Below, one piece after another: positions 32,343 to 41,342 of a stretch of 64,000 nucleotides of DNA. The notes beneath the pieces were generated by a model. The model had not been told where the DNA came from. It ran no database searches and saw only the letters and a program-made list of their open reading frames with translations. Position 1 is the first letter of the stretch, and each line of letters starts with the position of its first letter. This DNA is from Micromonospora_G sp044458865 (lineage in GTDB: Bacteria; Actinomycetota; Actinomycetes; Mycobacteriales; Micromonosporaceae), in contig NZ_JBITIH010000018.1 of assembly GCF_044458865.1 (NCBI RefSeq), forward strand, positions 103,159 to 167,158, given 5' to 3'. The translations under genes and the position numbers were made by a program.

Positions 32343-33215
32343 GTGCCTCGTCGCTGGACCACCACCGCTGTCGTCGCCGTGCTGGCGCTCGCCGCCCTTG
32401 CCTGTGAGAGCGGCGGTGGCGGGATCGGACAACCCAGTGGGGCACCACCCCGGCCCTCCTCCTCCGCCCGCCCGGACCTCCCCTCCGCGATGGCCGCCCT
32501 CGGCGACTCGATCACCACCGGCTTCGGCACCTGCATCGTGCTGAGCAACTGCCAGCGCAACTCCTGGTCAACCGGGGACGGTCTACGGGTCGACAGCCAC
32601 TACCGGCGGCTACTGGAGGCCAACCCGGCGGTCCGGGGCAACGGGCACAACCACGCCTCGGCCGGCGCCCGCGTGCGGCAACTCACGGATCAGGCCACGG
32701 CCGCGGTGGCCGACGGGGCGGACTACGTCACGGTGTTGATCGGGGCGAACGACGCCTGCCGGAGCCGGATCGAGGAGATGACCGAGGTGACCGCCTTCCG
32801 GGCCGAGCTCGACCGTGCCCTGGGTGTGCTCAAGAAGGGTCGACCGAAGGCGCGGGTACTGGTGGTCAGCATCCCCGACCTGTACCGACTCTGGGAGATT
32901 GGCCACCCGGAGGCGGAGGTGGTCCGGGCCTGGAACCGGGGAATCTGCCCCGCCCTGTTGGCGAACCCGACGTCGACCGCCGACGCCGACGCCGACCGGC
33001 GGTCGATCTTCCGCGCGCGGATCGACGCGTACAACAAGGAACTCGCCGCCGCGTGCCGGGCGTACGGATCCCGTTGTCGGCACGACGGCGGCGCGGTGCA
33101 CCGGGTGCGGTTCAGCGTGGACATGCTGAACCGGCTGGACTACTTCCACCCGGATGTGGACGGCCAGGGCAAGCTCGCCGAGGTCACCTGGGGCTCGTCC
33201 GGCTTCACCGGATGA
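32343..33215 (+). CDS. SGNH/GDSL-hydrolase lipoprotein
   Basis: 290 residues. A lipoprotein signal peptide ends in the lipobox LAALAC (Cys about residue 20), followed by a Gly/Pro/Ser linker. The hydrolase has block I ALGDSITTGFG (nucleophile Ser), block III IGANDAC and block V YFHPDVDGQ (Asp-His). It lacks a clear polysaccharide-binding module. Probable esterase or lipase anchored to the outer face of the membrane. GTG start after AAACGGGGGGA. Stops converge with the EcsC gene eight bases away. Confidence 0.9.
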   Translation: MPRRWTTTAVVAVLALAALACESGGGGIGQPSGAPPRPSSSARPDLPSAMAALGDSITTGFGTCIVLSNCQRNSWSTGDGLRVDSHYRRLLEANPAVRGNGHNHASAGARVRQLTDQATAAVADGADYVTVLIGANDACRSRIEEMTEVTAFRAELDRALGVLKKGRPKARVLVVSIPDLYRLWEIGHPEAEVVRAWNRGICPALLANPTSTADADADRRSIFRARIDAYNKELAAACRAYGSRCRHDGGAVHRVRFSVDMLNRLDYFHPDVDGQGKLAEVTWGSSGFTG

Positions 33216-33223
33216 CGCAGCGG

Positions 33224-34009
33224 CTAACGCTGCTGGGGGGCGGTGGTCACGCGTTGCCCGTACAGGGCCGTCGTCCGGCGAGCCAGGTCGGTGGTGGCGG
33301 ACGAGTTCGCCCAGGTGCCGAGGATGATCGCCGCACCCGGCACGATCTTGGCAAAGACCCGCTTCGCGGCCCGTACACCGGCCATCTTCGCCAGCCGCAC
33401 GCTCAGCCGTAGGACCGCCTGGCGCAGCGGAGTCTGGGACCCCCGGAAGAGCGCCTCGGCCCGTTCCCGCCCGGCGGCTACACCGAGCGCGAGCCGTGCC
33501 GCCTCGGCCGCCTTGTGCACCTTCTGGAGCACGAGCAGATCGGTGGCGCGGTCGGGATGCTGCGGGTCGAGCCCGTACGCGGCGGCGATGTGTAGCACCA
33601 TCCGGGCCTGGGTCCAGGCGAGCACCCCGACGTCGATCACCGCACCGGGCAGGCCGGCGGCCCCGGAGACCGCGCCGGAGAGGCGGGCACGGGCGACGAA
33701 CTTCTTCGTCGCGAGCTGGGCCAGGCCGTCACGGTCGAGGTCGGGGTGGGCGGCACGGCTGGACTCGGCCCACTCCCGGGCCTCGGGGCCGAGCCGGCGG
33801 ACCGCCTCCAGTGCCAGGTGTTCCGGCGCGTACTGCGGGTCGGCGCGCATCCGGTCCCAGAGTCCGGCCGGTGGTGCCGCGGTCGGCTCCTGCGCGGGGT
33901 CACTTCCCGAGCGCGGGTCGAGGTTGTCGCGGATCATCGCCGCGGCGCTGTGGGCGTCGGCCGGGGTGGCTGCGGTGGGCCGGGTACCGGCCTGGTCTGG
34001 GTCGGTCAC
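33224..34009 (-). CDS. EcsC-family protein
   Basis: 261 residues. Central and C-terminal parts (about 90-255) match the EcsC pattern: KKFVARARLSGAVSGAAGLPG, VIDVGVLAWTQARMVLHIAA, YGLDPQHPDRATDLLVLQ and KRVFAKIVPGAAIILGTWAN with weakly hydrophobic helices. The N-terminus is a hydrophilic Asp/Ala/Pro-rich tail. EcsC proteins are membrane-associated and of unknown biochemical role. GTG start after a GGAG. The next gene upstream on this strand encodes a 49-residue basic peptide. Confidence 0.8.
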   Translation of the reverse strand: MTDPDQAGTRPTAATPADAHSAAAMIRDNLDPRSGSDPAQEPTAAPPAGLWDRMRADPQYAPEHLALEAVRRLGPEAREWAESSRAAHPDLDRDGLAQLATKKFVARARLSGAVSGAAGLPGAVIDVGVLAWTQARMVLHIAAAYGLDPQHPDRATDLLVLQKVHKAAEAARLALGVAAGRERAEALFRGSQTPLRQAVLRLSVRLAKMAGVRAAKRVFAKIVPGAAIILGTWANSSATTDLARRTTALYGQRVTTAPQQR

Positions 34010-34107
34010 GGGACACTCCGGAGTGGTCGCGGGCGGACGTCGGTGGGAGGGGCGGCCCGAGCGGCTGGTTCGATGCCCGGCGCCTGGTTCGGTGTTCGAC
34101 GGCCCGG

Positions 34108-34257
34108 TCAGCGGCGCCGGCCGTTGAACCGGGACAGGAGTTGGCGCAACCGCTGCTGGTTGCTCGGCTTGGCCAGCTCGCGCCGGCCACGGTCGACCAA
34201 CTGCCGCCCCCGGGGGGACTGAAGGAAGGCTCTGACCCGCCGCACCAGTGATGACAT
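34108..34257 (-). CDS. Small basic conserved protein
   Basis: 49 residues, strongly basic, predicted to be helical (SLVRRVRAFLQSPRGRQLVD, then RRELAKPSNQQRLRQLL). The ATG at 34255-34257 is preceded by GAGAGGGG. Similar short Arg-rich proteins are common in actinobacteria; none has a defined role that I can assign. It lies 98 bases upstream of the EcsC gene on the same strand. Confidence 0.65.
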   Translation of the reverse strand: MSSLVRRVRAFLQSPRGRQLVDRGRRELAKPSNQQRLRQLLSRFNGRRR

Positions 34258-34347
34258 CGTGTACCCCTCTCGTCGTCCCTCAGTTGTACCCACCCTGGTC
34301 GAGCGGCACACCGGATCGACCGGCAACTCCCTCCACAGTGGTCAACT

Positions 34348-34367
34348 TGATCAAATATTGTTGATCA
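34348..34367. promoter_or_regulatory. Perfect inverted repeat in AT-rich divergent spacer
   Basis: TGATCAA-atattg-TTGATCA, 7-bp arms around six bases, in an AT-rich patch between the divergent small basic protein gene (start 34257) and the CBM35-like protein gene (start 34461). The form is typical of a dimeric regulator site. The regulator is unknown. Confidence 0.5.
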
Positions 34368-34460
34368 TCCGAGCGGGGCGTACGGCCGCCCTGGCGACGA
34401 TCCGACTGCGGTAGCGTCCTTCGGCGTTGAAAAGTCGGAAGGCGTACGGAAGGAACAACT

Positions 34461-35417
34461 TTGGCCGGCACAGGTGACGAGAGCCCCGTACCACTGCGGA
34501 TAGGTGGGTGGCTTCCGCCAACCGGACGTCGACCGGTACGACCCGAGGACGCGGCGGCAACAGCGCTGCTTCCGGTGGTACGGGCCACCGATCCCGAGCC
34601 GCAGGGCGCGACCGACCATGAGCCGTCCCGCCCCGGGCGGCGGCGGCGGCCGGGTGGCCGACGCCGCCGGGTCACCGTGCTGGTCGCGGTCGCGACCGTG
34701 GCGACCGCGGTCGGCGTACCAGTGCTCGCCAGTCAGGGCGCGGACCCGGCAGGCCAGGAGCAGCAGGTCCAACCGGCGTCGCCGGAGCTGCCCCGACCCA
34801 CGGACCCACGCCTGGAGCCGCCGGCGACGACCGCGGCGACCGGCTCGACCAGCGCCGGCGCGGCGAGCCGTGGCACCTCGCGGTCCGCGACCCCACCGCC
34901 GAGCAGCCCGGCGACCTCCGCACCGACGGTCACCGGGGCGCCGGACGCACCGCCGCCGAAGCAGCCCGACCTGGTCAACCAACCCCACCAACTGCCGGTG
35001 CCGCCGCCACCGCCGCCGGTCTTCGCCACCTCCGTGGAGGCTGAGGGGCCGGCGGCGGATCGTCGGGGGCGGACCAGGGCCCGGTCGGTCGCTGGCGCCT
35101 CGGGCGGCGCGGTCGTGACCGGAATCGGCGGCGGCTCCGGCAACACGGTCCGGTTCACCGAACTCGTCGTACCGAAAGCCGGCCGCTACACCGTCACCCT
35201 CTACTACGTCGGCGACGAGCGCCGGTCCGGCACGCTGACGGTCAACGGAACCCCGACGACGGTCTCCTTCGCCGACACCGGTTCCGACGACGGTCCGGTC
35301 GGCGCCGTCTCGGTCGAACTGTCGCTGCGGGCCGGCGCCAACTCCGTCGAAATCGGCAACCGCCGGGACCGGGTGGCGGACCTCGACCGGATCGTCGTCA
35401 CTGGTTCGGCGGGATGA
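34461..35417 (+). CDS. Membrane-anchored protein with C-terminal CBM35-like domain
   Basis: 318 residues, type II membrane topology: a cytoplasmic basic N-terminus (RRRRPGGRRRRV), one membrane helix (about 71-92), a long Pro/Ser/Thr-rich extracellular linker with a run of eight prolines, and a C-terminal beta-sandwich (about 190-318). The latter has the CBM35/CBM6 pattern: SVEAEGPAADRRG, NTVRFTELVVPKAGRYTVTL and GANSVEIGNRRDRVADLDRI. Probably binds a cell-surface or plant polysaccharide. The start is TTG at 34461, preceded by GGAAGGA. The last 20 bases overlap the convergent lysozyme-like gene. Confidence 0.82.
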   Translation: MAGTGDESPVPLRIGGWLPPTGRRPVRPEDAAATALLPVVRATDPEPQGATDHEPSRPGRRRRPGGRRRRVTVLVAVATVATAVGVPVLASQGADPAGQEQQVQPASPELPRPTDPRLEPPATTAATGSTSAGAASRGTSRSATPPPSSPATSAPTVTGAPDAPPPKQPDLVNQPHQLPVPPPPPPVFATSVEAEGPAADRRGRTRARSVAGASGGAVVTGIGGGSGNTVRFTELVVPKAGRYTVTLYYVGDERRSGTLTVNGTPTTVSFADTGSDDGPVGAVSVELSLRAGANSVEIGNRRDRVADLDRIVVTGSAG

Positions 35418-36303
35418 TCGCGTCGACCACCTCGGTCGCCGCGCCCTCGTGCTGGGCGTAGTAGCCCGGGAACGCCGAAACCTGCACGGCCTGCGCCGCG
35501 TCGGTCAGTGCCATCTGCTGCCAGCCGGGAATCTGACGCAGTGCGTTGAAGAACTGCGCGGTGGCGTACGCCGGGTCCATCAGCTTGTCGACCGGGCCCC
35601 AACCGCTGCTCGTACGCTGCTGGAACAGGCCGACGGAGTCGTGGTCCCAACCGGTGCCCTGGTGCGGGTGGTTCAGTGACTCGGGCAGGGCGTCGTTGGC
35701 CAGGTTCAGCAGGTTGCTCTCCTGCATCGCGGTGGCCACCCCGATGATCAGGGCGCGCCGAGGCATGCCCATGTCGTGGCCGGTACGCACGATCGCCTTG
35801 GCGTTGTCCATCTGCACCCCGCTCAGCCCGGCCACCGGGCCCGGGTCGACCGGCGGGGCGGGTGGCGCCGACTGCTTGGCCGCTGGTGCGGGGGCTGGTA
35901 CGTCCGGGTTCGCGCTCGCTTCGGGGCTCGGCTCGGTGCGCTTCTCCGACCGGGAGGCGGCCTGTTCGGCCTGGGCCCGCTCGACGAGCGCCGCCGTGGC
36001 GGGCGCACGTTCGGCGGGGGTGTTCCCGGTGGCGATCCGCCCCTGGGTGAAGGCGAGCAGGCCGAGCGCACAGAGCAACCCGACCGCGACCGTACGCGGC
36101 ACCGGGCGAATCCGGCCCAGTGAACGCCATCGCCCGGTGAGTCGGGCCCAGTCGTCGGAGAACCGTCGTCGGGCCATCCAGGTCCCGGCCTCGGAGATCC
36201 AGCGCTGGGCCCAGTTCGCCGGCTCGATGGAGACCGCCTCGTCCGTTCGGTCAGTGGTGCCTGCGGCGTCGTCCTTGGTGTCAGGTCTGTCGTCGTCACG
36301 CAT
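35398..36303 (-). CDS. Membrane-anchored lysozyme-like (transglycosylase-type) protein
   Basis: 301 residues: hydrophilic cytoplasmic N-terminus of about 65, one membrane helix (VAVGLLCALGLLAFTQG), a Pro/Ala/Glu-rich linker, and a C-terminal domain (about 165-300). The latter contains AKAIVRTGHDMGMPRRALII, GVATAMQESNLLNLA with a candidate catalytic Glu, and HDSVGLFQQRTSSGWG. This is the pattern of lytic-transglycosylase-like proteins of actinobacteria. It probably acts on peptidoglycan. It converges with the CBM35-like gene with a 20-base coding overlap. Confidence 0.8.
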   Translation of the reverse strand: MRDDDRPDTKDDAAGTTDRTDEAVSIEPANWAQRWISEAGTWMARRRFSDDWARLTGRWRSLGRIRPVPRTVAVGLLCALGLLAFTQGRIATGNTPAERAPATAALVERAQAEQAASRSEKRTEPSPEASANPDVPAPAPAAKQSAPPAPPVDPGPVAGLSGVQMDNAKAIVRTGHDMGMPRRALIIGVATAMQESNLLNLANDALPESLNHPHQGTGWDHDSVGLFQQRTSSGWGPVDKLMDPAYATAQFFNALRQIPGWQQMALTDAAQAVQVSAFPGYYAQHEGAATEVVDAIIPPNQ

Positions 36304-36809
36304 CCGACGAGGCTAGGCAGGGAAAATCGCCACTACGGAGGGTGATGGCGTGGCTCTCACCACACTTGGACCTCGACCAACAGGGCAGCGTACGACAGGC
36401 GTGGGCGTGACGCCCCAACCCACGCAAGGCCGGCATACCAGACATATTCCTGTACGCGAATGATTCGGGCATTTACCTCCGAACCGGCTCGCACAGAGAG
36501 CGCACCACGCGCACCTCCCCCGAACAGGTGAGATGCCCTGGGACAAACAGCTCGCCACTGATCAACCATTACGCCATACCGCCTGACCGGTGCCGGTGGT
36601 CCCGGCGTGGCCGACCCGGCTCCCGCACTCCCCCAACCCCTGACCGGAGCGGTCGGGGTCCCGGCGCGCCTGCCTAGAGCACTCGATCGCGAGGCATGCT
36701 CAAGGGGGGTGACGGAGTCGAAGAACGGAATGCACCAAGATGGCGGGAGCGTTGCGTACACCGAGGTGACGTCTGTCGTAGGCGCACCCCGTTGAGGAGG
36801 TCCTGACCG
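36304..36809. other. 506-base intergenic region without a supported gene
   Basis: Separates the divergent lysozyme-like and PAC2 genes. It is less GC-rich than its surroundings. Frames on both strands have no family resemblance and no suitable ribosome binding site. The last 25 bases carry the GGAGG for the PAC2 gene. The length leaves room for a structured leader of the lysozyme-like gene, but I could not match it to a known riboswitch class. Confidence 0.5.
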
Positions 36810-37733
36810 GTGCTCGATCCGCACGAGCTGTACCAGCTCACCGACGACCTGCCCGAGCTGGGTCAGCCGGTGTTGATCCAGGCGCTGACCGGCTTCGTCG
36901 ACGCCGGCAACGCGACCCGGCTGGCCCGGGAGCAGCTCCTGTCGACGCTGGAAGGTCGGCCGATCGCCACCTTCGACATCGACCAGCTACTCGACTACCG
37001 CTCCCGTCGCCCTACGATGATCTTCGTCGAGGACCACTGGGAGTCGTACGAGGAGCCCAAGCTCGAACTGCACCTGCTGCACGACGACGCGGAGACGCCG
37101 TTCCTGCTGCTCACCGGCCCCGAACCAGACCTCCAGTGGGAACGGTTCACCAGCGCGGTGATCGCCCTCACCAGCCGACTGGGCGTACGCCTGACGGTGG
37201 GACTGAACTCGATCCCGATGGCCGTACCGCACACCCGGCCGACCGGAGTCACCGCCCACGCCACCCGGCCCGAGCTGATCACCGGACACGAGCCCTGGCT
37301 ACAGCGGGTGCAGGTGCCGGCCGGCGTCGGACACCTGCTCGAATACCGGCTCGGCCAGGTCGGCCGCGACGCGGTCGGCTTCGCCGTACACGTGCCGCAC
37401 TACGTCTCGCAGTCGGAGTACCCGGCCGCCGCGGAGCTGCTGCTCAGCTCCATCTCGCGCTCGACCGGGCTGCTGCTGCCGACCGAAGGGCTGCGTAACG
37501 CCGCCGAACTGGTCCGCACCGACATCGACCGGCAGGTGGCCCAGACCGACGAGGCCGGCGCACTGGTGCACGCCCTGGAGGAGCAGTACGACGCCTTCAC
37601 CCGTGGACGCGGTGCGCCGAACCTGCTTTCCGCCGAACCCGGATCGCTGCCCACCGCCGACGAACTCGGCGCCGAACTGGAACGGTTCCTCGCCGAGCAG
37701 CAGGGCCGCCCCGGCGACACCCCCGGCACCTGA
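36810..37733 (+). CDS. PAC2-family protein
   Basis: 307 residues of the PAC2 (proteasome assembly chaperone 2-like) family: LIQALTGFVDAGNATRLARE, PTMIFVEDHWESYEEPKLEL, LLLTGPEPDLQWERF and PHYVSQSEYPAAAELLLS are hallmark segments of the actinobacterial group. By fold it is related to archaeal and eukaryotic assembly chaperones, but its role in bacteria is not established. GTG start after GAGGAGG. The C-terminal 60 residues are an acidic, helical tail. Confidence 0.93.
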   Translation: MLDPHELYQLTDDLPELGQPVLIQALTGFVDAGNATRLAREQLLSTLEGRPIATFDIDQLLDYRSRRPTMIFVEDHWESYEEPKLELHLLHDDAETPFLLLTGPEPDLQWERFTSAVIALTSRLGVRLTVGLNSIPMAVPHTRPTGVTAHATRPELITGHEPWLQRVQVPAGVGHLLEYRLGQVGRDAVGFAVHVPHYVSQSEYPAAAELLLSSISRSTGLLLPTEGLRNAAELVRTDIDRQVAQTDEAGALVHALEEQYDAFTRGRGAPNLLSAEPGSLPTADELGAELERFLAEQQGRPGDTPGT

Positions 37734-37813
37734 CCTCGACACCCGGCCGGCGGCGACCCCCACCACCGGCCGGGTGCCCAGCACACCGGTCCGGAATGCG
37801 GCAGGCTGTGCAC

Positions 37814-38626
37814 ATGCGCCTGGCTACCTGGAACGTCAACTCAGTCAAGGCCCGACTCCCCCGGTTGCTCGCCTGGCTCGACGACACCCGCCCCGACGTC
37901 GTCTGCCTTCAGGAGACGAAGTGCCCCGACGGCGCCTTCCCGGTGGCCGAGGTCGGCGAACTCGGATACGTGGCGGCCAGCCACAGCAACGGCCGGTGGA
38001 ACGGTGTGGCAATCCTCTCCCGGGTCGGCCTCGACGACGTGGTGGTCGGGTTCCCCGGTGAACCCGGCTTCCCCGAACCCGAGGCCCGCTCCCTCGCCGC
38101 CACCTGCGCCGGCGTACGAGTCTGGTCGATCTACGTGCCGAACGGGCGCACCCCGGACTCGCCGCACTACACGTACAAGCTCTCCTGGCTGGCGGCACTC
38201 CGCGACGCCCTCGCCGACGAACTGCGCCCGGACCGGCCGTTGACGGTCTGCGGGGACTACAACGTCGCACCCACCGACGCCGACGTGTGGGACCCGACGC
38301 TCTTCGTCGGCTCGACCCACGTCACCCCGGCCGAGCGGCAGGCCCTGGCCGAGCTACGCGCACTCGGCCTACACGACGTGGTCCCCACCCCGATGAAGGG
38401 GCCGCACCCGTACACCTATTGGGACTACCGGGCCGGGATGTTCCACCAGAACAAGGGCATGCGGATCGACCTGGTGTACGCCACCGACGAGTTCGCCGAG
38501 AGCGTCTCCTCGGCGTACGTGGACCGTGAAGCCCGCAAGGGGACCGGCCCGTCCGACCACGCCCCGATCGTGGTCGACACCGAACCAGCGGCGACCGGCA
38601 CCGGGCCGGCCGTCGCGGTGGTCTGA
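37814..38626 (+). CDS. xthA: Exodeoxyribonuclease III
   Basis: 270 residues of the ExoIII/AP-endonuclease family. Active-site motifs: TWNVNSVKARLPRLLAWL, CLQETKC (metal-binding Glu), YVPNGRTPDSPHYTYKLSW, CGDYNVAPTDADVWDP and the catalytic SDHAPIVVD. Removes nucleotides from 3' ends and cuts at abasic sites in base-excision repair. The ATG at 37814 is the family's normal start (MRLATWNVNS); an ATG 18 bases upstream is less likely. Confidence 0.96.
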   Translation: MRLATWNVNSVKARLPRLLAWLDDTRPDVVCLQETKCPDGAFPVAEVGELGYVAASHSNGRWNGVAILSRVGLDDVVVGFPGEPGFPEPEARSLAATCAGVRVWSIYVPNGRTPDSPHYTYKLSWLAALRDALADELRPDRPLTVCGDYNVAPTDADVWDPTLFVGSTHVTPAERQALAELRALGLHDVVPTPMKGPHPYTYWDYRAGMFHQNKGMRIDLVYATDEFAESVSSAYVDREARKGTGPSDHAPIVVDTEPAATGTGPAVAVV

Positions 38627-38721
38627 GACGCCACGGGGCGCCCCTGCACCCGTGATGCGCCGGCGGGCCTGGAAGGCGCTGCGGCCATGCTGCTGCGAAG
38701 GCGTTTCGATACTGTGCCTCG

Positions 38722-40647
38722 GTGACCCGTACACAGCTCACCGCCGAGTTGGTGGTCGACGGTCGTGTTCCGCAGGCGTTGGCGCTGTCGCCGGACGGCA
38801 GGTGGGTCGCGTACGTGGTCGCACCGGTCGGGCAGGCCGGTGAGCACCCCGTCAGCGAACTCTGGGTCGCCGCCACCGACGGAACCGGGTCGCCACGACG
38901 ACTGACCTCGGGTGAGGCACGCGATTCGGCGCCGCGCTGGGCAGCGGACTCGCTGCTGGTCTATTTCCTCTCCGACCGGGTCGAGCGTGGCACGGCACAA
39001 GTACACCGGGTCGGGCTCGTCGATGGCGTGGTGGAGAGGGTCACGTCCTGGTCGAGCGGGGTGTCAGGTCACCTCCCGCTCACCGATCCCGACCTGGTCG
39101 TCGTGATCGCCGCCGATGAGCCGTCCGCAGAGGACGAACGTCGGTCCAGGGAGCGCGACGACGCTCGGGTGTGGGGCGAACGCGTACGCCCGGACCGACT
39201 GCGGCTGCTCGACGTACGGAGCCGGGAGGTCCGTACACCGGACGCGTTCGGCGATCGCCATGTCGTCGAGGTGGCCCAACGGCCCGACGACGGGACCCTG
39301 GCGGTCCTCACCTGGTCGACCCCCGACGTGGACCCGGGCCTGGTGGAGCCCGGTCTCCATCTGCTCGACCCGGACAGCGGCAGGACACGGGACCTCGGCC
39401 GCGCCGCAGCGGACGCCTCGTCACTCGCCTGGTGGTCCGCCGACGACGGCTGGCACCTGGCATACGTCGCGAAGACCCCGCCGGCTCTGGTGGGCGGACA
39501 CGCGGTCCTCGACGTCGCCGTACCAGTGAGCGGACCGGCGGGCGAGCACCGAAACCTGACCGCCGGCACGACCAGTTGCCCGAGCGACCTGGTCCAGGTC
39601 GACACCGGTCCGCCGCTGGTCCTGGTCGCCGACGGCCTCGATACCGCGATCCACCGGCTCGATCCGGCCGGACCCAACCTCGTCGAGGTGTCCCGAATCG
39701 ACGGCCTCGCGACGTCGTTGACCACGAACCGGCACGGTGACGCCGTCGCGGCGGTGGTCAGCACGTCCTACGAGCCCGGAAACGTCCACGCCGGCCCCAC
39801 CTGCGGGCCGCTGACAAGGGTGACCGACCTCAGGCCCGAACTCCGCGACATCCGGTGGGGTGTCCAGCAACGCCTGTCGTACGAGGCATCCGACGGGCTG
39901 GCCCTCGACGGCCTGCTGATCCTGCCCGCCGGCCGGTCCCACGAGGACGGGCCCTTCCCACTGGTGACACTGGTCCACGGTGGCCCGTACCACCGGCACG
40001 CCGACCGGCTCGCCCTCGGCTTGGACCCGTGCGGCCAGTGGCTGGCGACCGCGGGCTACGCCGTGTTCCTGCCCAACCCGCGCGGCGGCAAAGGGCACGG
40101 CCACGACTTCGCGGTACGCGTCGCCGGTGCGGTCGGCCTCGACGAGTGGACCGACATCTGCGCCGGAATCGACCTGCTCGTCGCCGACGGCGTCGCCGAC
40201 CCCGACCGGCTGGGCATCGGCGGCTGGAGCCACGGCGGGTTCATGGCCGCATGGGCGGTCGGTCAGACCAACCGGTTCAAGGCCGCCATGATGGGAGCCG
40301 GAATCAGCGACTGGGGAATGCTCGCGGCAACCGGAGAAGAGGGGCCGTTCGAGTCCGCCCTCGGCGGCAGCAGCGGCTGGGAAGGAACAGGACCACACCC
40401 CCACGACCGGCTCAGCCCGATCTCGTACGCCTCCAAGATCCGTACGCCGGTGCTGATCCTGCACAGCGAGAACGACACGAACGTTCCGGTATCACAGGCG
40501 GAGTTCTTCCACCGCGCGCTACGCAGGTTCGGAGTCGAGCACACGTACGTCGTGTATCCCCGAGAGAACCACTCGATCCGCGAACGCAACCACCTACTCG
40601 ACGTGCTCCGCCGTACCCGTGCCTGGTTCGACCAGTGGCTCGGCTGA
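38722..40647 (+). CDS. S9-family (prolyl oligopeptidase-type) peptidase
   Basis: 641 residues: an N-terminal beta-propeller (about 1-390, LALSPDGRWVAYVVAP) and a C-terminal alpha/beta-hydrolase domain. The nucleophile Ser is in IGGWSHGGFMAAW, the acidic residue in LHSENDTNVPVSQAEFFHR and the His in PRENHSIRERNH. The oxyanion region TLVHGGPYHRHADRLAL is also clear. Cytoplasmic, no signal peptide; probably an acylaminoacyl- or dipeptidyl-type peptidase acting on short peptides. GTG start. Full-length; the decayed patch begins right after its stop. Confidence 0.93.
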   Translation: MTRTQLTAELVVDGRVPQALALSPDGRWVAYVVAPVGQAGEHPVSELWVAATDGTGSPRRLTSGEARDSAPRWAADSLLVYFLSDRVERGTAQVHRVGLVDGVVERVTSWSSGVSGHLPLTDPDLVVVIAADEPSAEDERRSRERDDARVWGERVRPDRLRLLDVRSREVRTPDAFGDRHVVEVAQRPDDGTLAVLTWSTPDVDPGLVEPGLHLLDPDSGRTRDLGRAAADASSLAWWSADDGWHLAYVAKTPPALVGGHAVLDVAVPVSGPAGEHRNLTAGTTSCPSDLVQVDTGPPLVLVADGLDTAIHRLDPAGPNLVEVSRIDGLATSLTTNRHGDAVAAVVSTSYEPGNVHAGPTCGPLTRVTDLRPELRDIRWGVQQRLSYEASDGLALDGLLILPAGRSHEDGPFPLVTLVHGGPYHRHADRLALGLDPCGQWLATAGYAVFLPNPRGGKGHGHDFAVRVAGAVGLDEWTDICAGIDLLVADGVADPDRLGIGGWSHGGFMAAWAVGQTNRFKAAMMGAGISDWGMLAATGEEGPFESALGGSSGWEGTGPHPHDRLSPISYASKIRTPVLILHSENDTNVPVSQAEFFHRALRRFGVEHTYVVYPRENHSIRERNHLLDVLRRTRAWFDQWLG

Positions 40648-40680
40648 CCCCGACGCAGTGACCGAGCTTGGCGACCCGGC

Positions 40681-40869
40681 CTGGTGAACAAAGATTTCCT
40701 GGACAGGATGGCCGACGGCGCCCTGCTGGTGAACGTGTCACGGGGGGTGGTGGACATCGAGGCGCTGCTCGCCGAGCTCGACGCGGGCCGGCTGCACGCT
40801 GCCCTGGACGTGACCGAACCCGAGCCGCTGCCCGCCGACCACCCGCTGGCCAATCCTGCTTCTTGCTGA
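40681..40869 (+). pseudogene. Fragment of D-isomer-specific 2-hydroxyacid dehydrogenase
   Basis: About 60 codons match the C-terminal part of the NAD-binding domain of this family: NKDFLDRMADGALLVNVSRG (end of the Rossmann fold, the catalytic Arg region nearby missing), then LLAELDAGRLHAALDVTEPE and LPADHPLANP. The normal continuation to the Glu/His catalytic site (usually ...LITPHVGG) is lost; the frame ends SC-stop. It is truncated on both sides and has no start of its own other than an internal GTG. A relic of a dehydrogenase gene. Confidence 0.85.
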
Positions 40870-41284
40870 AGCGGAGAGTCCAATGGCTGGTGTACGGCCG
40901 CAACATACGCAGCCGTGGCTCATGGAACGCCAGAGCGACAAAGGCTCGCAGCCGGGCACCCAATGGATCCGCGCAGTGGTTCTCGTACAACCACAGCCAG
41001 CTCGACTCCCGGCGATCGCCGCGTTCTCGTGCCTCGGCGAGGGCCACCGAGCCCAGGAACGGCCACACTGCCGCGACCTGCCCCGGCCGGGCCCCGGACA
41101 GCCACAGCCGGGCCGCGCCGGCCGCTGCCGTCAGATCTGCGGCATTCCCCTGCAAGAGAGTGGACCGGCAAGCGCGGAGCGCGAGATAAGACCTCCGCTC
41201 CCACGGGCTGAGCAGCAGCTCCGCGCACAACTCGCCGTTCTCTACAGTCGCGGTGCGATGAGCGTTTCGCTCTCCCGTGGGCAT
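40865..41284 (-). pseudogene. Remnant of an unrecognised gene truncated at its 3' end
   Basis: About 140 codons in good codon usage with helical, tryptophan-containing sequence (CAELLLSPWERRSYLALR, LTAAAGAARLWLSGARPGQV, ESSWLWLYENHCADPLGARL). The last recognisable residues (SHWTLRFSKKQ) lie at the junction with the dehydrogenase fragment. Beyond this the frame stays open only as antisense of that fragment and the peptidase gene, so the real C-terminus is lost. The ATG at 41282-41284 is a guess. I do not recognise the family. Confidence 0.45.
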
Positions 41285-41342
41285 GCCCGAGGCGGTATTT
41301 CCTTCCGGTCGAACTCGGCCTGCCAGGCAAGGTGCGCGTCGC

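Noticed and set aside
36304..36809. Possible cyclic di-AMP or other riboswitch leader of the lysozyme-like gene.
   Set aside because: Such leaders often precede wall hydrolases in actinobacteria, but I could not find the conserved core; it is left as an unassigned spacer.
36357..36824. Minus-strand frame of 155 codons in the spacer upstream of PAC2.
   Set aside because: No family pattern, no ribosome site, and it runs into the start of the real PAC2 gene on the other strand.
40412..40864. Continuation of the minus-strand frame of the unknown remnant to its stop at 40412.
   Set aside because: This part is antisense to the dehydrogenase fragment and to the C-terminus of the S9 peptidase, so it is unlikely to be part of the original protein.
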